Source of the DNA: Maribacter antarcticus DSM 21422
Lineage (GTDB): Bacteria; Bacteroidota; Bacteroidia; Flavobacteriales; Flavobacteriaceae
DNA length: 64,000 nucleotides
Direction: 5' to 3'
Assembly: GCF_000621125.1 (NCBI RefSeq)
Contig: NZ_JHZC01000009.1
Location: 62,001-126,000, forward strand
Each line of letters begins with the position of its first letter. Within the stretch, counting starts at the first letter, position 1. This document shows, piece after piece, positions 53,297 to 62,936 of this stretch. The notes beneath the pieces were generated by a model, which was not told where the DNA came from, made no database searches, and was given only the letters and a program-made list of their open reading frames with translations. The position numbers were made by a program, and so were the translations under genes.

Positions 53297-54334
53297 TTAT
53301 TCCTCCTCAAAATCAAGCAATACCCCTTCACCAATCCATTTAGCAAGTGCTTGTCTGTTGTCAGGGTCCAAAATACGGCGTTGATCTTTCTTGTTCTTAA
53401 TATTCCCAATTTCTATATATGCCATAGCAGGATAGGTTTTTCGCACCAAATAAAGTTCCGTCCGGTGGCCAAAGGTGCCTGCATAGGTCCTATTGGGCTG
53501 GTATTTTTTATATTTTTTCTGAAATGTATTGTGAATACTTTCCGCTAATTTCTTTCCGTTTGTACTTTTTTCATGATGGTAAAAGAACACATCAATATTT
53601 TGACCTTTGCTACGGCTATCCACATGAGTAACGATTAAACGTTGGTAGGCTCCCTTATGGGTGTTATACAAATCGTTTATAATAGTTACCCGTTGCTTTA
53701 ATCGTGCCAATTGGTTCAAGGGAATTGTTTCCTTAGGGTAGGCTAGCTCATCCCTATCTATTTCTAAAATTCGGTCATCGCGTATACCGTCGTTTTCGTC
53801 CCTAATAATAATATACACCGTAGCTCCATGCCCCAATAGCTCCTTAGCCAAACGTAAGGTAATATCATAGGCATACTCATCCTCAGCTATAGCTTTTTTA
53901 GCATAAACGGCCATGGCACCTGGATCCGGACCCCCATGTCCAGAAACCAAATAGTAGATATTACCCTTTAAACGTTTACTTTTTTCTACTACGTTCTTAT
54001 GTTTGTTGCCAAAAATGGCAAACGCTTCGCTCTTTATATCCTTTGTTTTTTTGGATTGGGACTGAATAGAATCTACTAGCTGAATACGATTTACCACAAC
54101 TTTGGGGATTTGGTAGACCCTACCTTCATAAAGGTGGACGCTATCCCTAAGGTTTATTATATTCAATTTAATAAAATCATCATAATAATCATAGGGGCTT
54201 ACATCGTTTTTCCGCAAGAGCGAAAGAATACCGTCCCCTTTTTCTGCAATAACGGTTTTTAAGGAATCTTGTGCCATAGCCGAGAAACCAATATTTAAAA
54301 ACAATAAACTATTGATAAACACAGCTTTTAACAT
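53297..54334 (-). CDS. N-acetylmuramoyl-L-alanine amidase (Amidase_3), LysM-like N-terminus
   Basis: 345 residues from the preferred ATG at 54334 (signal peptide ending MAQ); the frame is open to 54388. After the signal comes a LysM-like unit (KGDGILSLLRK ... LYEGRVYQIP). The zinc amidase domain has its first ligand in SGHGGPDPGA (His133 from the preferred start), a Glu ligand in AEDEYAYD, a second His in VTHVDSR and the catalytic Glu in AYIEIGN. It would cut the amide between MurNAc and the stem peptide. It is the last gene of an operon with a paralogue without these residues and a BamA-like protein. Confidence 0.88.
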   Translation of the reverse strand: MLKAVFINSLLFLNIGFSAMAQDSLKTVIAEKGDGILSLLRKNDVSPYDYYDDFIKLNIINLRDSVHLYEGRVYQIPKVVVNRIQLVDSIQSQSKKTKDIKSEAFAIFGNKHKNVVEKSKRLKGNIYYLVSGHGGPDPGAMAVYAKKAIAEDEYAYDITLRLAKELLGHGATVYIIIRDENDGIRDDRILEIDRDELAYPKETIPLNQLARLKQRVTIINDLYNTHKGAYQRLIVTHVDSRSKGQNIDVFFYHHEKSTNGKKLAESIHNTFQKKYKKYQPNRTYAGTFGHRTELYLVRKTYPAMAYIEIGNIKNKKDQRRILDPDNRQALAKWIGEGVLLDFEEE

Positions 54335-54384
54335 GGTAATAAAAAAACAAAATTCATGCCAAAACATGGAACGGTCATTTAAAA

Positions 54385-55320
54385 TCAATCAATAAAATTT
54401 AGATTGGCATGGTCCTGTAGAATACCCTTGGTTATGAGCTCTGATAGGGAGAATTTTTCAGAACGAACACTAATCCCATCTTGTTCCCCGTTAATATCCA
54501 TAATCGTTACTGATGGTAATAAATTTTTTGCCAGATAGACACTAAGTTCGTCGGTAAATGGAGAAATACCCTGGTCGATTTTAATTCTTCCAATAGCGTT
54601 CTTTGTAAAGATATCCCTAAAACTTTCTGCCAATCTTAGACCATCAGCACTTTTGTCGTAATGGTGCATCGTTATTGTAATCCCCTTTTTATCCTTTCTT
54701 ACATCCTTTATCATCAAGAGTCTTTGATAACTACCGTTGTGCTTCAAGTATTTCTTATTGACAATGCTCGTAAGTTCCCCCAAGTCCGCAATCGCGTTTT
54801 CAGCACCACCCTCCTCATTATTGTTATCTAAAGTCGTAATACTTTTTTGTAAAACGTAGACTCTTGCCCCTCGTTCCATTAAATCCTTGGATAGTTTTGC
54901 CGTAAAGTCGTTTAGAGTTTGAACTTGGTTGTCTTCCGCTTTGTTATCGGTTTGGATAAGATAATATACCGTGTTTTTTAAAGTAGAATCCCTTTGCTTC
55001 ATTTTAACCAAGTCGACATCAAAAACGGGTGCCTCTTCCGCATCGTCTATTTGTATATATGTCCCCATATTTTTGAAAGAATCAGGGGCATAGGGCAGTA
55101 TGTATTTCCTGCCTACCAACAGTTCGCTCGCACCTTTGATTGCATCTTTATTCAAATCCAAAAAATCTACATAATATTTTACGGGATGAATCCCTGATTT
55201 TCTGAGAATAGAAAAAATACCATCCCCTTTTTGGGCGACTATGGTATCTAACGTTCCCTGACTAAATAGGGCCGTGCAGCTACCTAAAATAATAAATAAA
55301 AAGAGGTATTTAATCTTCAT
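54385..55320 (-). CDS. Pseudo-amidase: paralogue of the adjacent amidase without zinc ligands
   Basis: 311 residues from the preferred ATG at 55320 (open to 55347), with a signal peptide or lipobox-like LGSC. It aligns with the adjacent amidase over its whole length: LysM-like KGDGIFSILRK ... VGRKYILP, YYLIQ at the first zinc site, RGARVYVLQ, HNGSYQRLLMIKDVRK and HHYDKSADGLRLAESF. Every catalytic position is changed: the first zinc His lies in QTDNKAED here, the second His in MIKDVRK, and the catalytic Glu is Asp in IMDING. It is probably a regulator, or a non-cutting peptidoglycan binder. It lies 6 bases past the BamA-like gene. Confidence 0.8.
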   Translation of the reverse strand: MKIKYLFLFIILGSCTALFSQGTLDTIVAQKGDGIFSILRKSGIHPVKYYVDFLDLNKDAIKGASELLVGRKYILPYAPDSFKNMGTYIQIDDAEEAPVFDVDLVKMKQRDSTLKNTVYYLIQTDNKAEDNQVQTLNDFTAKLSKDLMERGARVYVLQKSITTLDNNNEEGGAENAIADLGELTSIVNKKYLKHNGSYQRLLMIKDVRKDKKGITITMHHYDKSADGLRLAESFRDIFTKNAIGRIKIDQGISPFTDELSVYLAKNLLPSVTIMDINGEQDGISVRSEKFSLSELITKGILQDHANLNFID

Positions 55321-55353
55321 ACTAATCGCAGAGTTATGGTTAATCAAAGATCG

Positions 55354-56619
55354 TTAAAAATATTGACCAATTCCAAAGACAATTCCGTTTGCGCTATCTT
55401 TTGTGATTCCGTACCCATAATCTATTCTAAATATAGCGTTGAAAATACGCTTGTGCATAAATCTGAGTCCAACGCCTGGATAAATTCGAAGGTTTTCATT
55501 GTCTAAAAAATCACTAAAATTACCACCGGGATTTCGCCAAGAACCGCCATCTATAAAAACATTACTCTGCAGTACAAACCACTTTTTATCCACTAGGGTA
55601 TGACGATATTCCGTATTAAATACAATAGCTCCAGTGCCTCGATCTATGGTATTCCCGACACCTCTTATATTCAAGTTATTGTCTACGGTAAAAGGAGCGA
55701 AGGGACTATTAACATTACTTGCCAGTCCCAAGCGCAGTCTGTTGGCCCAATTCCCGCGATTCCCAATTCTTTTATAATAGCTAAAATCATTAAAACCTAT
55801 CAAAAAATCTGGTAAGGCAGCATCCGAACTACCCACATATTGAAAATTAAGATTACTTCTAAATCCGTCTAAATAGTGATAAAAATAAGCTATGTCCTCA
55901 TAAGCATAGATAAGCTTTAGGAGGTGTTTATCTACATTCAACGTTAAGGGTACATTTGGTCTTGTTGCTCCTGAAAGGTAATTGTAGTCTTCCGTGAAAA
56001 AACTAAATCCAATCTCTATTCTGTTTCTAAAATTAATTTCATAAAGTCCTAGTAGTTCAAATCCTGAATTTCTATACCTATAATCTGCCGTATCCTCTGA
56101 AAAAAATACGGGCTCTTGCGTGTTAAAATCATTATAGTTGAAAGCCAAGCCTAGTTTGTCTGAAAACAAATACGGAGCTCTTATGCTAAATCCATAAGAA
56201 TCAAAAACATCCAATTGGTAAAAACCACCCAAGGTTATGTTTCTTCCTAAAAAATTAAACTCTTGAAGCCCTAGCCTAAAAGCAAAATCATCATTGGCCG
56301 AACTGAAAAGATTAGCAAAGGGAATTAAAGTGAAGTTTTCTTCAATGGTATAGTGCACCTCATACTTTTCTTTTTCCAAGGGAAAAACCTGATAATAGGC
56401 ATGAGAAATAGACGGTAATCTTTTCAGTCGCGTTATATCCTGTTCCATTTGAAGGGAATCCAATGGCATTCCCTCCTGCATTGTTGCAAGCTTTTCCACG
56501 AAGGGTACTTTGGTTCGCTTAGCTCCTTTAACCTCCATTTTGGTTACCATAGCCTGCTGACCCTCTCCTAAAAAACAACAGAGCGAAAATGCAAATAGAA
56601 AAAAAACTCTTTTATTCAT
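55354..56619 (-). CDS. BamA/TamA-like outer membrane protein with one POTRA domain
   Basis: A 421-residue protein with a signal peptide (about 1-20), one POTRA-like domain (about 25-95; MEVKGAKRTKVPFVEKL, DSLQMEQDITRLKRL, YEVHYTIEEN) and a beta-barrel surface-antigen domain ending in GIVFGIGQYF with a C-terminal Phe, as needed for outer-membrane assembly. It is about half the length of BamA (which has five POTRA domains), so it is an accessory Omp85-like protein. It heads the operon with the pseudo-amidase and the amidase. Confidence 0.82.
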   Translation of the reverse strand: MNKRVFFLFAFSLCCFLGEGQQAMVTKMEVKGAKRTKVPFVEKLATMQEGMPLDSLQMEQDITRLKRLPSISHAYYQVFPLEKEKYEVHYTIEENFTLIPFANLFSSANDDFAFRLGLQEFNFLGRNITLGGFYQLDVFDSYGFSIRAPYLFSDKLGLAFNYNDFNTQEPVFFSEDTADYRYRNSGFELLGLYEINFRNRIEIGFSFFTEDYNYLSGATRPNVPLTLNVDKHLLKLIYAYEDIAYFYHYLDGFRSNLNFQYVGSSDAALPDFLIGFNDFSYYKRIGNRGNWANRLRLGLASNVNSPFAPFTVDNNLNIRGVGNTIDRGTGAIVFNTEYRHTLVDKKWFVLQSNVFIDGGSWRNPGGNFSDFLDNENLRIYPGVGLRFMHKRIFNAIFRIDYGYGITKDSANGIVFGIGQYF

Positions 56620-56704
56620 TAGAGTATTGTTCGGTTACTTGGGGCAGAACTTACAAATCGCCATAAGTTTACATATTAAAAAATGAACCAAACTGCGGCA
56701 AAAA

Positions 56705-57715
56705 TTAACGTTCTAAATAACTACTGAAATATTCTCGGATTACGTGTTCTGCAGGTTTATTTTGGGGCGTAAACCTATTGTCTTTTTCTCCGCCAGATTC
56801 TTCATGTTCAATAAACCACTTCCAAACATAACCACCAGCGAACCACTCTTCATTCCAAAATTCTTTAAAAATGGCAGTTTTGGCATTTACCTGAGCTCGT
56901 AAATTAATACCTTTCTCCGTGCGATCAACCAACCACGGTTTTTTGGCCGTATAATCTATACTCCGATAACCAAACTCGGTAAACAATACAGGTCTTTGGT
57001 TCATCGCTGCCACTGCTGCAATCGTAACTTTCCAACGCTGCCAGCCTTCCTGTAGTTCGGCAACGGAAGGCGTCTTGGTTTCGGAAAGCGGAAAATAGGC
57101 ATCGATACCTATATAATCCAATGTTACCCAGAAGGGCGTACGTTTATACTCGTCCCAATTAGCGGCGTACGTCAACTTTCCATCATACACTTTTCTGATT
57201 TTTATAATAAGTCGCTGCCAATATTCAGGTCTATTTTCTACAAATTTCTCTAGTTCGGTACCTATACAGAAAATAGGCACTTGGGTTTCTTGGGCAAGCT
57301 GGGCATAGTTGAGTATAAAATCGTCATAGGAATTTTCCAATTGTTGCCATTGTACTTCGGACTTCATCATAATGGTTCCAGTAAACTCACCCTTCCATAC
57401 CCAAATTTGAGGTTTGAGCATTACCGAAATTCCATTTTTTTGTAATAGCTCTATATACTGCTTAGCCCCTTTTTTCGTTTCGCCGAACCATTGTCTGTCC
57501 GTATCAAAAATAATATCTGGATTGGCTATGTCGCGCATAAAACCAAAGGGCATTACGGCCGCACTATTGGCGTTCACTTTAAGCACTTTATCTACATGCG
57601 ATTGCGTAACGGCAACCCTTGAGGCTACAAAACTTACTCCGTTTATTTTTTTCTGCGCCTCACCGGAACAGCAATACTGTAAACAACAAAAAAATAAAAG
57701 CCCTAATCTTTTCAT
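56705..57715 (-). CDS. Glycoside hydrolase, GH113-like
   Basis: A 336-residue TIM-barrel hydrolase of the GH-A type, similar to GH113 proteins. The acid/base is probably Glu154 in IGTELEKF and the nucleophile Glu247 in LFTEFGYRS; GISVMLKPQIW and YIGIDAYFPL near 202 are matching barrel strands. The N-terminus is hydrophobic with a Cys cluster (CCLQYCC), so it is exported, possibly as a lipoprotein. GH113 enzymes known so far act on beta-mannan, but the substrate here is not given by the sequence. It is 54 bases after the outer-membrane protein gene. Confidence 0.82.
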   Translation of the reverse strand: MKRLGLLFFCCLQYCCSGEAQKKINGVSFVASRVAVTQSHVDKVLKVNANSAAVMPFGFMRDIANPDIIFDTDRQWFGETKKGAKQYIELLQKNGISVMLKPQIWVWKGEFTGTIMMKSEVQWQQLENSYDDFILNYAQLAQETQVPIFCIGTELEKFVENRPEYWQRLIIKIRKVYDGKLTYAANWDEYKRTPFWVTLDYIGIDAYFPLSETKTPSVAELQEGWQRWKVTIAAVAAMNQRPVLFTEFGYRSIDYTAKKPWLVDRTEKGINLRAQVNAKTAIFKEFWNEEWFAGGYVWKWFIEHEESGGEKDNRFTPQNKPAEHVIREYFSSYLER

Positions 57716-57770
57716 AGAAACTACTTATGGATTCTAAATTAGGTATTTATATACTGATTAAAATCACTAG

Positions 57771-58706
57771 TTAAAAAATACCTCTTAACCCTAGGTTAAA
57801 GGTTTGTCCCAGACCTGTGTTGTTTCCGCGTACAAAATTAGTGTATAGCGCTTCAAGATTCAAGGCATCGGTCAGTTGATATTTTGCTCCACCTCCCAAA
57901 GCAGTAAAATCTTGAGTAAACTCGTTCCCTAAATCCAAACGCTGCGAGTGTTGCGCCAAAACCAAGACGGTAAAATTGCTAGATGGAAAATAACTTAAGA
58001 ATATACCGGGATTAAGGTTTAGGCTATTATTCGCGAAACTACCATCTATGGTATTGCCGTTTGAATCTTGAACTGAAGCTTTCCCAAAATTAAGTTCTGT
58101 CGTCAATTCAGAAAATATTTGCCATTTGTCCCTAGGAAATGTATAATCATAAAATAATCTGTTTTGCCAAACAAAACCATTCTGCTCCAAAAATACGGGT
58201 GATCTGCTGGAGCCTGCAGCCACTAGTCCATCTTCGGACTCATTATCAATCAATGGAATAAAGAAAGAACTTTGTATACTGAAATTACTTAGAGATGCGA
58301 ATGGGACAAACTTGATGGATGGAGCAAATGCTGTCAACCCTGACCGGGCGGTTCCTGCTTCGCCGTCAAATTTAAACACATCAAGCGTACTCCTATCGTT
58401 AATAACGTTAGAACGTAACCTGGCAATAAAACCAACATTCCATTTGTTAGAATTTCCAACCCCCGTATACGCTTCCAAAGTTGAAGTGAAGAAGGTTTGT
58501 CTAGGCTGGGTTCCAGAAGCAAAAGTGCTTTCGGTCTCCGTATACAAGTTGTTGAACCACTTTAAATCATACTGCCCTTTTCCTATTAACTTAGACGGCG
58601 TATACTGCTGAATATTGCTTTTTTGGGGTAGACTATCTTGTGCAATACCGCCAAAAAAGACCAAAAGTATTCCCGCAAAAATTAGATTTCTTTGTAAAAA
58701 TTTCAT
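57771..58706 (-). CDS. Outer membrane beta-barrel protein, unknown function
   Basis: A 311-residue protein with a signal peptide (residues 1-21, ending GIAQ) and alternating beta-strands: LKWFNNLYTETE, FFTSTLEAYTGVG, NVGFIARLRSNVI, LNLEALYTNFVRG. It ends in an aromatic Phe (NLGLRGIF), the usual outer-membrane signature. I do not recognise a named family. It follows the DUF547 gene after 19 bases, so the two are probably co-expressed. Confidence 0.75.
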   Translation of the reverse strand: MKFLQRNLIFAGILLVFFGGIAQDSLPQKSNIQQYTPSKLIGKGQYDLKWFNNLYTETESTFASGTQPRQTFFTSTLEAYTGVGNSNKWNVGFIARLRSNVINDRSTLDVFKFDGEAGTARSGLTAFAPSIKFVPFASLSNFSIQSSFFIPLIDNESEDGLVAAGSSRSPVFLEQNGFVWQNRLFYDYTFPRDKWQIFSELTTELNFGKASVQDSNGNTIDGSFANNSLNLNPGIFLSYFPSSNFTVLVLAQHSQRLDLGNEFTQDFTALGGGAKYQLTDALNLEALYTNFVRGNNTGLGQTFNLGLRGIF

Positions 58707-58725
58707 TTATAGGTATTTGGATTAA

Positions 58726-59451
58726 TTATTTAACTTCGTTCAAGGTCCAATCGTAAGGGTAATAGGAGACCTTTACTTTTTCGGGTAGTTTTTCAGTTCT
58801 ATACGTATTAATATAATGTACCACATCACCATTTAGCTCAAAATCACCTTTGTACCATTCAAATAGTTGGGAGATTTTGACCTTATTCTTATTGAATTGG
58901 ATAAAATTTGGATTATTCAAGGCCAAAATAGTCTGTTCTTGCAATTGGGCATCTAAAGAGGACGGCTTGTAAGCAGTATTGATAATGGGCGGACAACCCA
59001 ATCCGGCACAAACCAGTACAAAATGAAACCGTGCCTCGGTCGGAAAATTGCCCCGTAGTAGCTTATTCTCTATATCGTTCAAAGTGATGTTCTCTCCTCC
59101 AATGTTATACTCAGCCTTATCAAAGAAACCAACTACATCCAAAGGTGATTTTAACGGATAGTTATTAACAACACCATCAATAACCAGCAGATTGTAGGCA
59201 TTAATCCAAAAGGCTTGGTATTTTGCAGCATCGGTCTTTGGTATGAAAATATCCTTTACAGATTCCAAGATTGATTTCAAGTCTGCCGGATTTTCTTTTA
59301 TGGCAGTGTATTTTACCCTTCCGTCTACTACGTTAGCTTTAAAAAAACCATCTGTCTTAGAAAAAAAATCAGAAAGTTCCTGTGCCGAAGTGTTTGTTAC
59401 AACAAAAAGCAACAGGAATAGGTTTAAGGTATTAAATTTCATAGTGCTCAC
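58726..59451 (-). CDS. DUF547 domain protein, exported
   Basis: A 241-residue protein with a signal peptide (about 1-22, ending TSAQ) and a DUF547 domain. FWINAYNLLVIDGVVNNYPLKSPLDV near 80-105 is the family signature, followed by IENKLLRGNF and FVLVCAGLGCPPI near 147. The Cys pair CAGLGC is conserved in the family. No activity is established for DUF547. It lies at the head of a minus-strand group with an outer-membrane protein, close to the divergent FAD oxidoreductase gene. Confidence 0.88.
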   Translation of the reverse strand: MSTMKFNTLNLFLLLFVVTNTSAQELSDFFSKTDGFFKANVVDGRVKYTAIKENPADLKSILESVKDIFIPKTDAAKYQAFWINAYNLLVIDGVVNNYPLKSPLDVVGFFDKAEYNIGGENITLNDIENKLLRGNFPTEARFHFVLVCAGLGCPPIINTAYKPSSLDAQLQEQTILALNNPNFIQFNKNKVKISQLFEWYKGDFELNGDVVHYINTYRTEKLPEKVKVSYYPYDWTLNEVK

Positions 59452-59707
59452 TTTTAATATGTTCCGTACACCGCACTCTGTCGTAGTTCATTCAGCAACC
59501 CTACACAGGTATCCATTTATTTATGCTTATTTTAAGATATTTCCTTCAATTTTTATGCCCATACAGCTTTCAGACAAATCTTAAAACAAAACAAAAGTCA
59601 TAACGAAGTATCACAAAGCAGTAACGCATTTATATTCTTTCTAAATTAAAGGATACCTGTTAAGTTATTACCTTTAAACACGACACAACGAACAAGAAAA
59701 CCATTTT

Positions 59708-61054
59708 ATGCAACATATTGTTATTATTGGAAACGGGGTTTCCGGAGTTACTTTAGCGAGACATGTACGAAAACTTTCCGATAACAAAGTAACCATCATA
59801 TCAGCAGAAACAGATTATTTCTTCTCCCGTACCGCACTCATGTATGTATATATGGGGCACATGAAGTTTGAACATACACAACCCTATGAAAACTGGTTCT
59901 GGGAAAAGAACCGCATCGATTTGGTTAAAGGATATGTTGAAAAAGTTGATACTTTAGTAAAAACAGTGCAATTGGCGAATGGCGAGGAAATCCCATACGA
60001 TACCTTAGTTATAGCAACGGGGTCCAAACCAAATAAATTTGGCTGGCCAGGTCAAGATTTAGAAGGTGTACAGGGATTATACTCCAAACAAGACTTGGAT
60101 AATTTGGAAAAAATTGCACCGAATAAGGAAATCTGTAAAAGGGCGGTTATTGTGGGCGGCGGCCTTATAGGTATAGAAATGGCAGAAATGCTTCGTAGTC
60201 GAAAAATACCGGTCACTTTTTTGGTGCGGGAAAAGAGTTTCTGGAACGGTGTTTTACCTGCTGGAGAATCAGCCTTGATTAACGAGCATATCTTAGAACA
60301 CCATATTGACTTGCGTTTAGATACCAACCTTGTAGAAATCATAGCCGATAAAAACGGAAATGCAACCGCGGTAGTAACGGATAAAGGCGATACTATAGAA
60401 TGTACTGTGGTAGGTTTAACCGCAGGAGTTACACCAAATATCGATTTTCTAAAAACTTCTGGAATACTACTAGGAAGAGGCGTAAAAGTAAACCGACATT
60501 TGGAAACTAGCGCGAAGAACGTATACGCTATAGGGGACTGTGCGGAACAGCATGAGGCAATTGGCAACCGACGCCCAATAGAAGCTGTTTGGTACACAGG
60601 CCGAATGATGGGCGAAGCTTTGGCACAAACGTTATGCGGTAACCCAACGGAATATGCTCCTGGGCATTGGTTCAACTCGGCTAAATTCTTAGATGTAGAA
60701 TACCAGACCTACGGATGGGTGTTTAGCGAACGGACTAAAAAAGACTGCGAGCAGCATTTTCATTGGCGACATCACAAAGAAAAAATATGTATTACTATGG
60801 CTTATGATAAAAAATCGAAGTTATTCTTAGGCATCAACACCTTTGGTATACGCATGCGACATGAAATTTTTGACCGTTGGCTAACAGAAAAAAGAACAAT
60901 AGAGTATGTAATGGAGTACCTAAAAGACGCCAATTTTGATCCAGAATTTTACAAGCAGTACGAAGAAGAAGTGGTTGCAAAATACAATTTAGAACAAGGC
61001 ACGAACATTAGCACCAAGAAAAAAAGCTGGAAACGTATTTTTAGTAAAGCATAA
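59708..61054 (+). CDS. FAD/NAD(P)-dependent oxidoreductase
   Basis: A 448-residue flavoprotein of the NirB/rubredoxin-reductase type. The FAD-binding site is IVIIGNGVSGVTLARHV at the start, DTLVIATGSKPNKFGWPG near 98 follows, the NAD(P) site is AVIVGGGLIGIEMAEML near 148, and VYAIGDCAE near 275 is the second FAD motif. A C-terminal domain (about 320-448) is less familiar. There is no Cys-x-x-Cys redox pair next to the flavin. The polyferredoxin gene follows after 119 bases, so it may move electrons from NAD(P)H to it, which is an inference. Confidence 0.88.
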   Translation: MQHIVIIGNGVSGVTLARHVRKLSDNKVTIISAETDYFFSRTALMYVYMGHMKFEHTQPYENWFWEKNRIDLVKGYVEKVDTLVKTVQLANGEEIPYDTLVIATGSKPNKFGWPGQDLEGVQGLYSKQDLDNLEKIAPNKEICKRAVIVGGGLIGIEMAEMLRSRKIPVTFLVREKSFWNGVLPAGESALINEHILEHHIDLRLDTNLVEIIADKNGNATAVVTDKGDTIECTVVGLTAGVTPNIDFLKTSGILLGRGVKVNRHLETSAKNVYAIGDCAEQHEAIGNRRPIEAVWYTGRMMGEALAQTLCGNPTEYAPGHWFNSAKFLDVEYQTYGWVFSERTKKDCEQHFHWRHHKEKICITMAYDKKSKLFLGINTFGIRMRHEIFDRWLTEKRTIEYVMEYLKDANFDPEFYKQYEEEVVAKYNLEQGTNISTKKKSWKRIFSKA

Positions 61055-61173
61055 ATAATTATCATTTAACCTGACTCTAGACAATGGGTTGGAAACATAA
61101 AGGGTAAATAAATATCTACCTCTATTGAAATAAATTCAGCACTAGAACGGATATAAAAAAATCAACGGAACTG

Positions 61174-62754
61174 ATGAAAATAATAAAAAACATAGGGCTT
61201 ATCATTTTTTTAATAGGGCTAGGGGTATTTACCGTGTTGCCCGTTATTGGCACCTATGAACTCACGCCAGATTCCTTCCAGAAGTTTGTAGCTAACAAAG
61301 GTATCAAAAGCAAATTATTTATTTCAGAAATAGAGACCAATGTCGTAGGGCAATCGGTTGTAGGTATGATGGCTTTTTCACCCAAAATAACGGAGGCTTT
61401 GGAATTGGTGAATACCACACATCGTAAAAATAAGGAGTATAAAAAAATTATCTACATTGGCCCACATGATATGGCTGCCGAGCTAGGCAAAACATCTGGC
61501 ACTGGCTTTATAGTGCAAAATAAAGGGCTACTCTGGTTTTTAACCTTTGGTCTAGGAATCATTGGAGCATTGCTATTCATTTTACCGAATGTTATATTAT
61601 TAGGACAAAAAGGTGTTAAAAACGATGGTATTTACCACCAAAGCAGCACTAACCAAGGGTGGATAGCGTGGATGGTCTTCCTCTTTTTGGTTAGCTTTTA
61701 TCTTGTGCTGTATTTCAGATCGGAATATGCAATCAACTGGACCTATTTGGTAGACCCAATTAGCGAAAGTTTAAGTGGCAATCCTGCCGGGCACTGGTTC
61801 GTTTACGGATTTATGTACTGTACTGTAATGTCTGTTATGGCCGTTCGAATGTATATAAAATACCGTCATAACATCTATCAAATTGTACGCACCTCATCAG
61901 TATTATTTTTTCAAATCGTATTTGCCTTTCTTATTCCAGAAATAATGGTGCGTCTACAAATGCCGTACTATGATTTCAAAAACGCTTTCCCTTTAGACTA
62001 TGATTTTTTTTTCCAATGGAACTTAAAATCCCTCTTGAACAGCGGTGGTATTGGGGTATTTATATTATTTTGGGGTGTTTTTCTCACCTTAGTTATTGTG
62101 CCTGTAATGGTCTATTTCTTTGGAAAGCGTTGGTATTGTTCTTGGGTCTGTGGTTGTGGTGGCCTGGCCGAGACCTTAGGCGACCCGTATAGGCAGCACT
62201 CTAGCAAATCGCTATTTTCTTGGAAAGTCGAACGCTGGCTTGTGCACAGTGTATTGGTTTTCGCAGTTGTAATGACAGGGCTAACACTGTATAGCTTCTT
62301 TGCCGAAACCGGGACGGTTTTAGGCCTAAAAACAGCAAGTGTACAGAACACCTATAGCCTTTTGGTTGGAGCCATATTTGCAGGGGTCATTGGCACTGGG
62401 TTCTATCCTATTTTCGGCAATAGGGTCTGGTGCAGATTCGGCTGTCCCTTGGCCGCTTATTTGGGCTTTGTACAACGATTTAAATCGCGCTTTAGAATCA
62501 CAACTAATGGAGGACAATGCATATCTTGTGGCAATTGCTCTACCTATTGCGAAATGGGAATAGACGTACGCGCTTATGCACAAAAAGGAGAAAACATAGT
62601 GCGTTCAAGCTGTGTTGGTTGTGGTGTTTGTTCAGCAGTGTGCCCGAGAGGAGTTTTAACACTAGAGAACGGTCCTGAAAAAGGCCGTATTAATCCTACC
62701 CAAGTACTTTTAGGTAATGATGTTGATTTAATGGAATTAATGAATGAGAAGTAG
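61174..62754 (+). CDS. Membrane polyferredoxin with two 4Fe-4S clusters (NosR/NapH-like)
   Basis: A 526-residue protein with an N-terminal membrane segment (about 5-24), an extracytoplasmic region, and about six further segments. Near residue 320 is a C-terminal domain related to NosR/NapH: YCSWVCGCGG, then WCRFGCPLAAYLG near 420. Two 4Fe-4S clusters follow: CISCGNCSTYC near 449-459 and CVGCGVCSAVC near 480-490. The first motif has Cys-x3-Cys-Gly-Cys in place of the Cys-x3-Cys-Pro of NosR/NapH. It would move electrons between quinol and cytosolic or periplasmic partners. The partner is unknown; the FAD oxidoreductase gene is next to it. Confidence 0.85.
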   Translation: MKIIKNIGLIIFLIGLGVFTVLPVIGTYELTPDSFQKFVANKGIKSKLFISEIETNVVGQSVVGMMAFSPKITEALELVNTTHRKNKEYKKIIYIGPHDMAAELGKTSGTGFIVQNKGLLWFLTFGLGIIGALLFILPNVILLGQKGVKNDGIYHQSSTNQGWIAWMVFLFLVSFYLVLYFRSEYAINWTYLVDPISESLSGNPAGHWFVYGFMYCTVMSVMAVRMYIKYRHNIYQIVRTSSVLFFQIVFAFLIPEIMVRLQMPYYDFKNAFPLDYDFFFQWNLKSLLNSGGIGVFILFWGVFLTLVIVPVMVYFFGKRWYCSWVCGCGGLAETLGDPYRQHSSKSLFSWKVERWLVHSVLVFAVVMTGLTLYSFFAETGTVLGLKTASVQNTYSLLVGAIFAGVIGTGFYPIFGNRVWCRFGCPLAAYLGFVQRFKSRFRITTNGGQCISCGNCSTYCEMGIDVRAYAQKGENIVRSSCVGCGVCSAVCPRGVLTLENGPEKGRINPTQVLLGNDVDLMELMNEK

Positions 62755-62936
62755 GTAAGAGAGGATAATCTCTAGACGAAAGTACCTAATTTTTAATATT
62801 TAGGAAAATCAACTTAATCTACAGATAACATCGCCCTGTTTTAGCCTTGTGTATCATCTTCAAAAACTTGTTGGTAACGTGTATTTAAGACAAATGTTAG
62901 TAATTTTAAATAACTTCGACCTATTAAAAAAAAACC

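Noticed and set aside
62790..62812. Hairpin CCTAA ... TTAGG after the polyferredoxin gene
   Set aside because: A five-base AT-rich stem with a ten-base loop; not distinguishable from chance.
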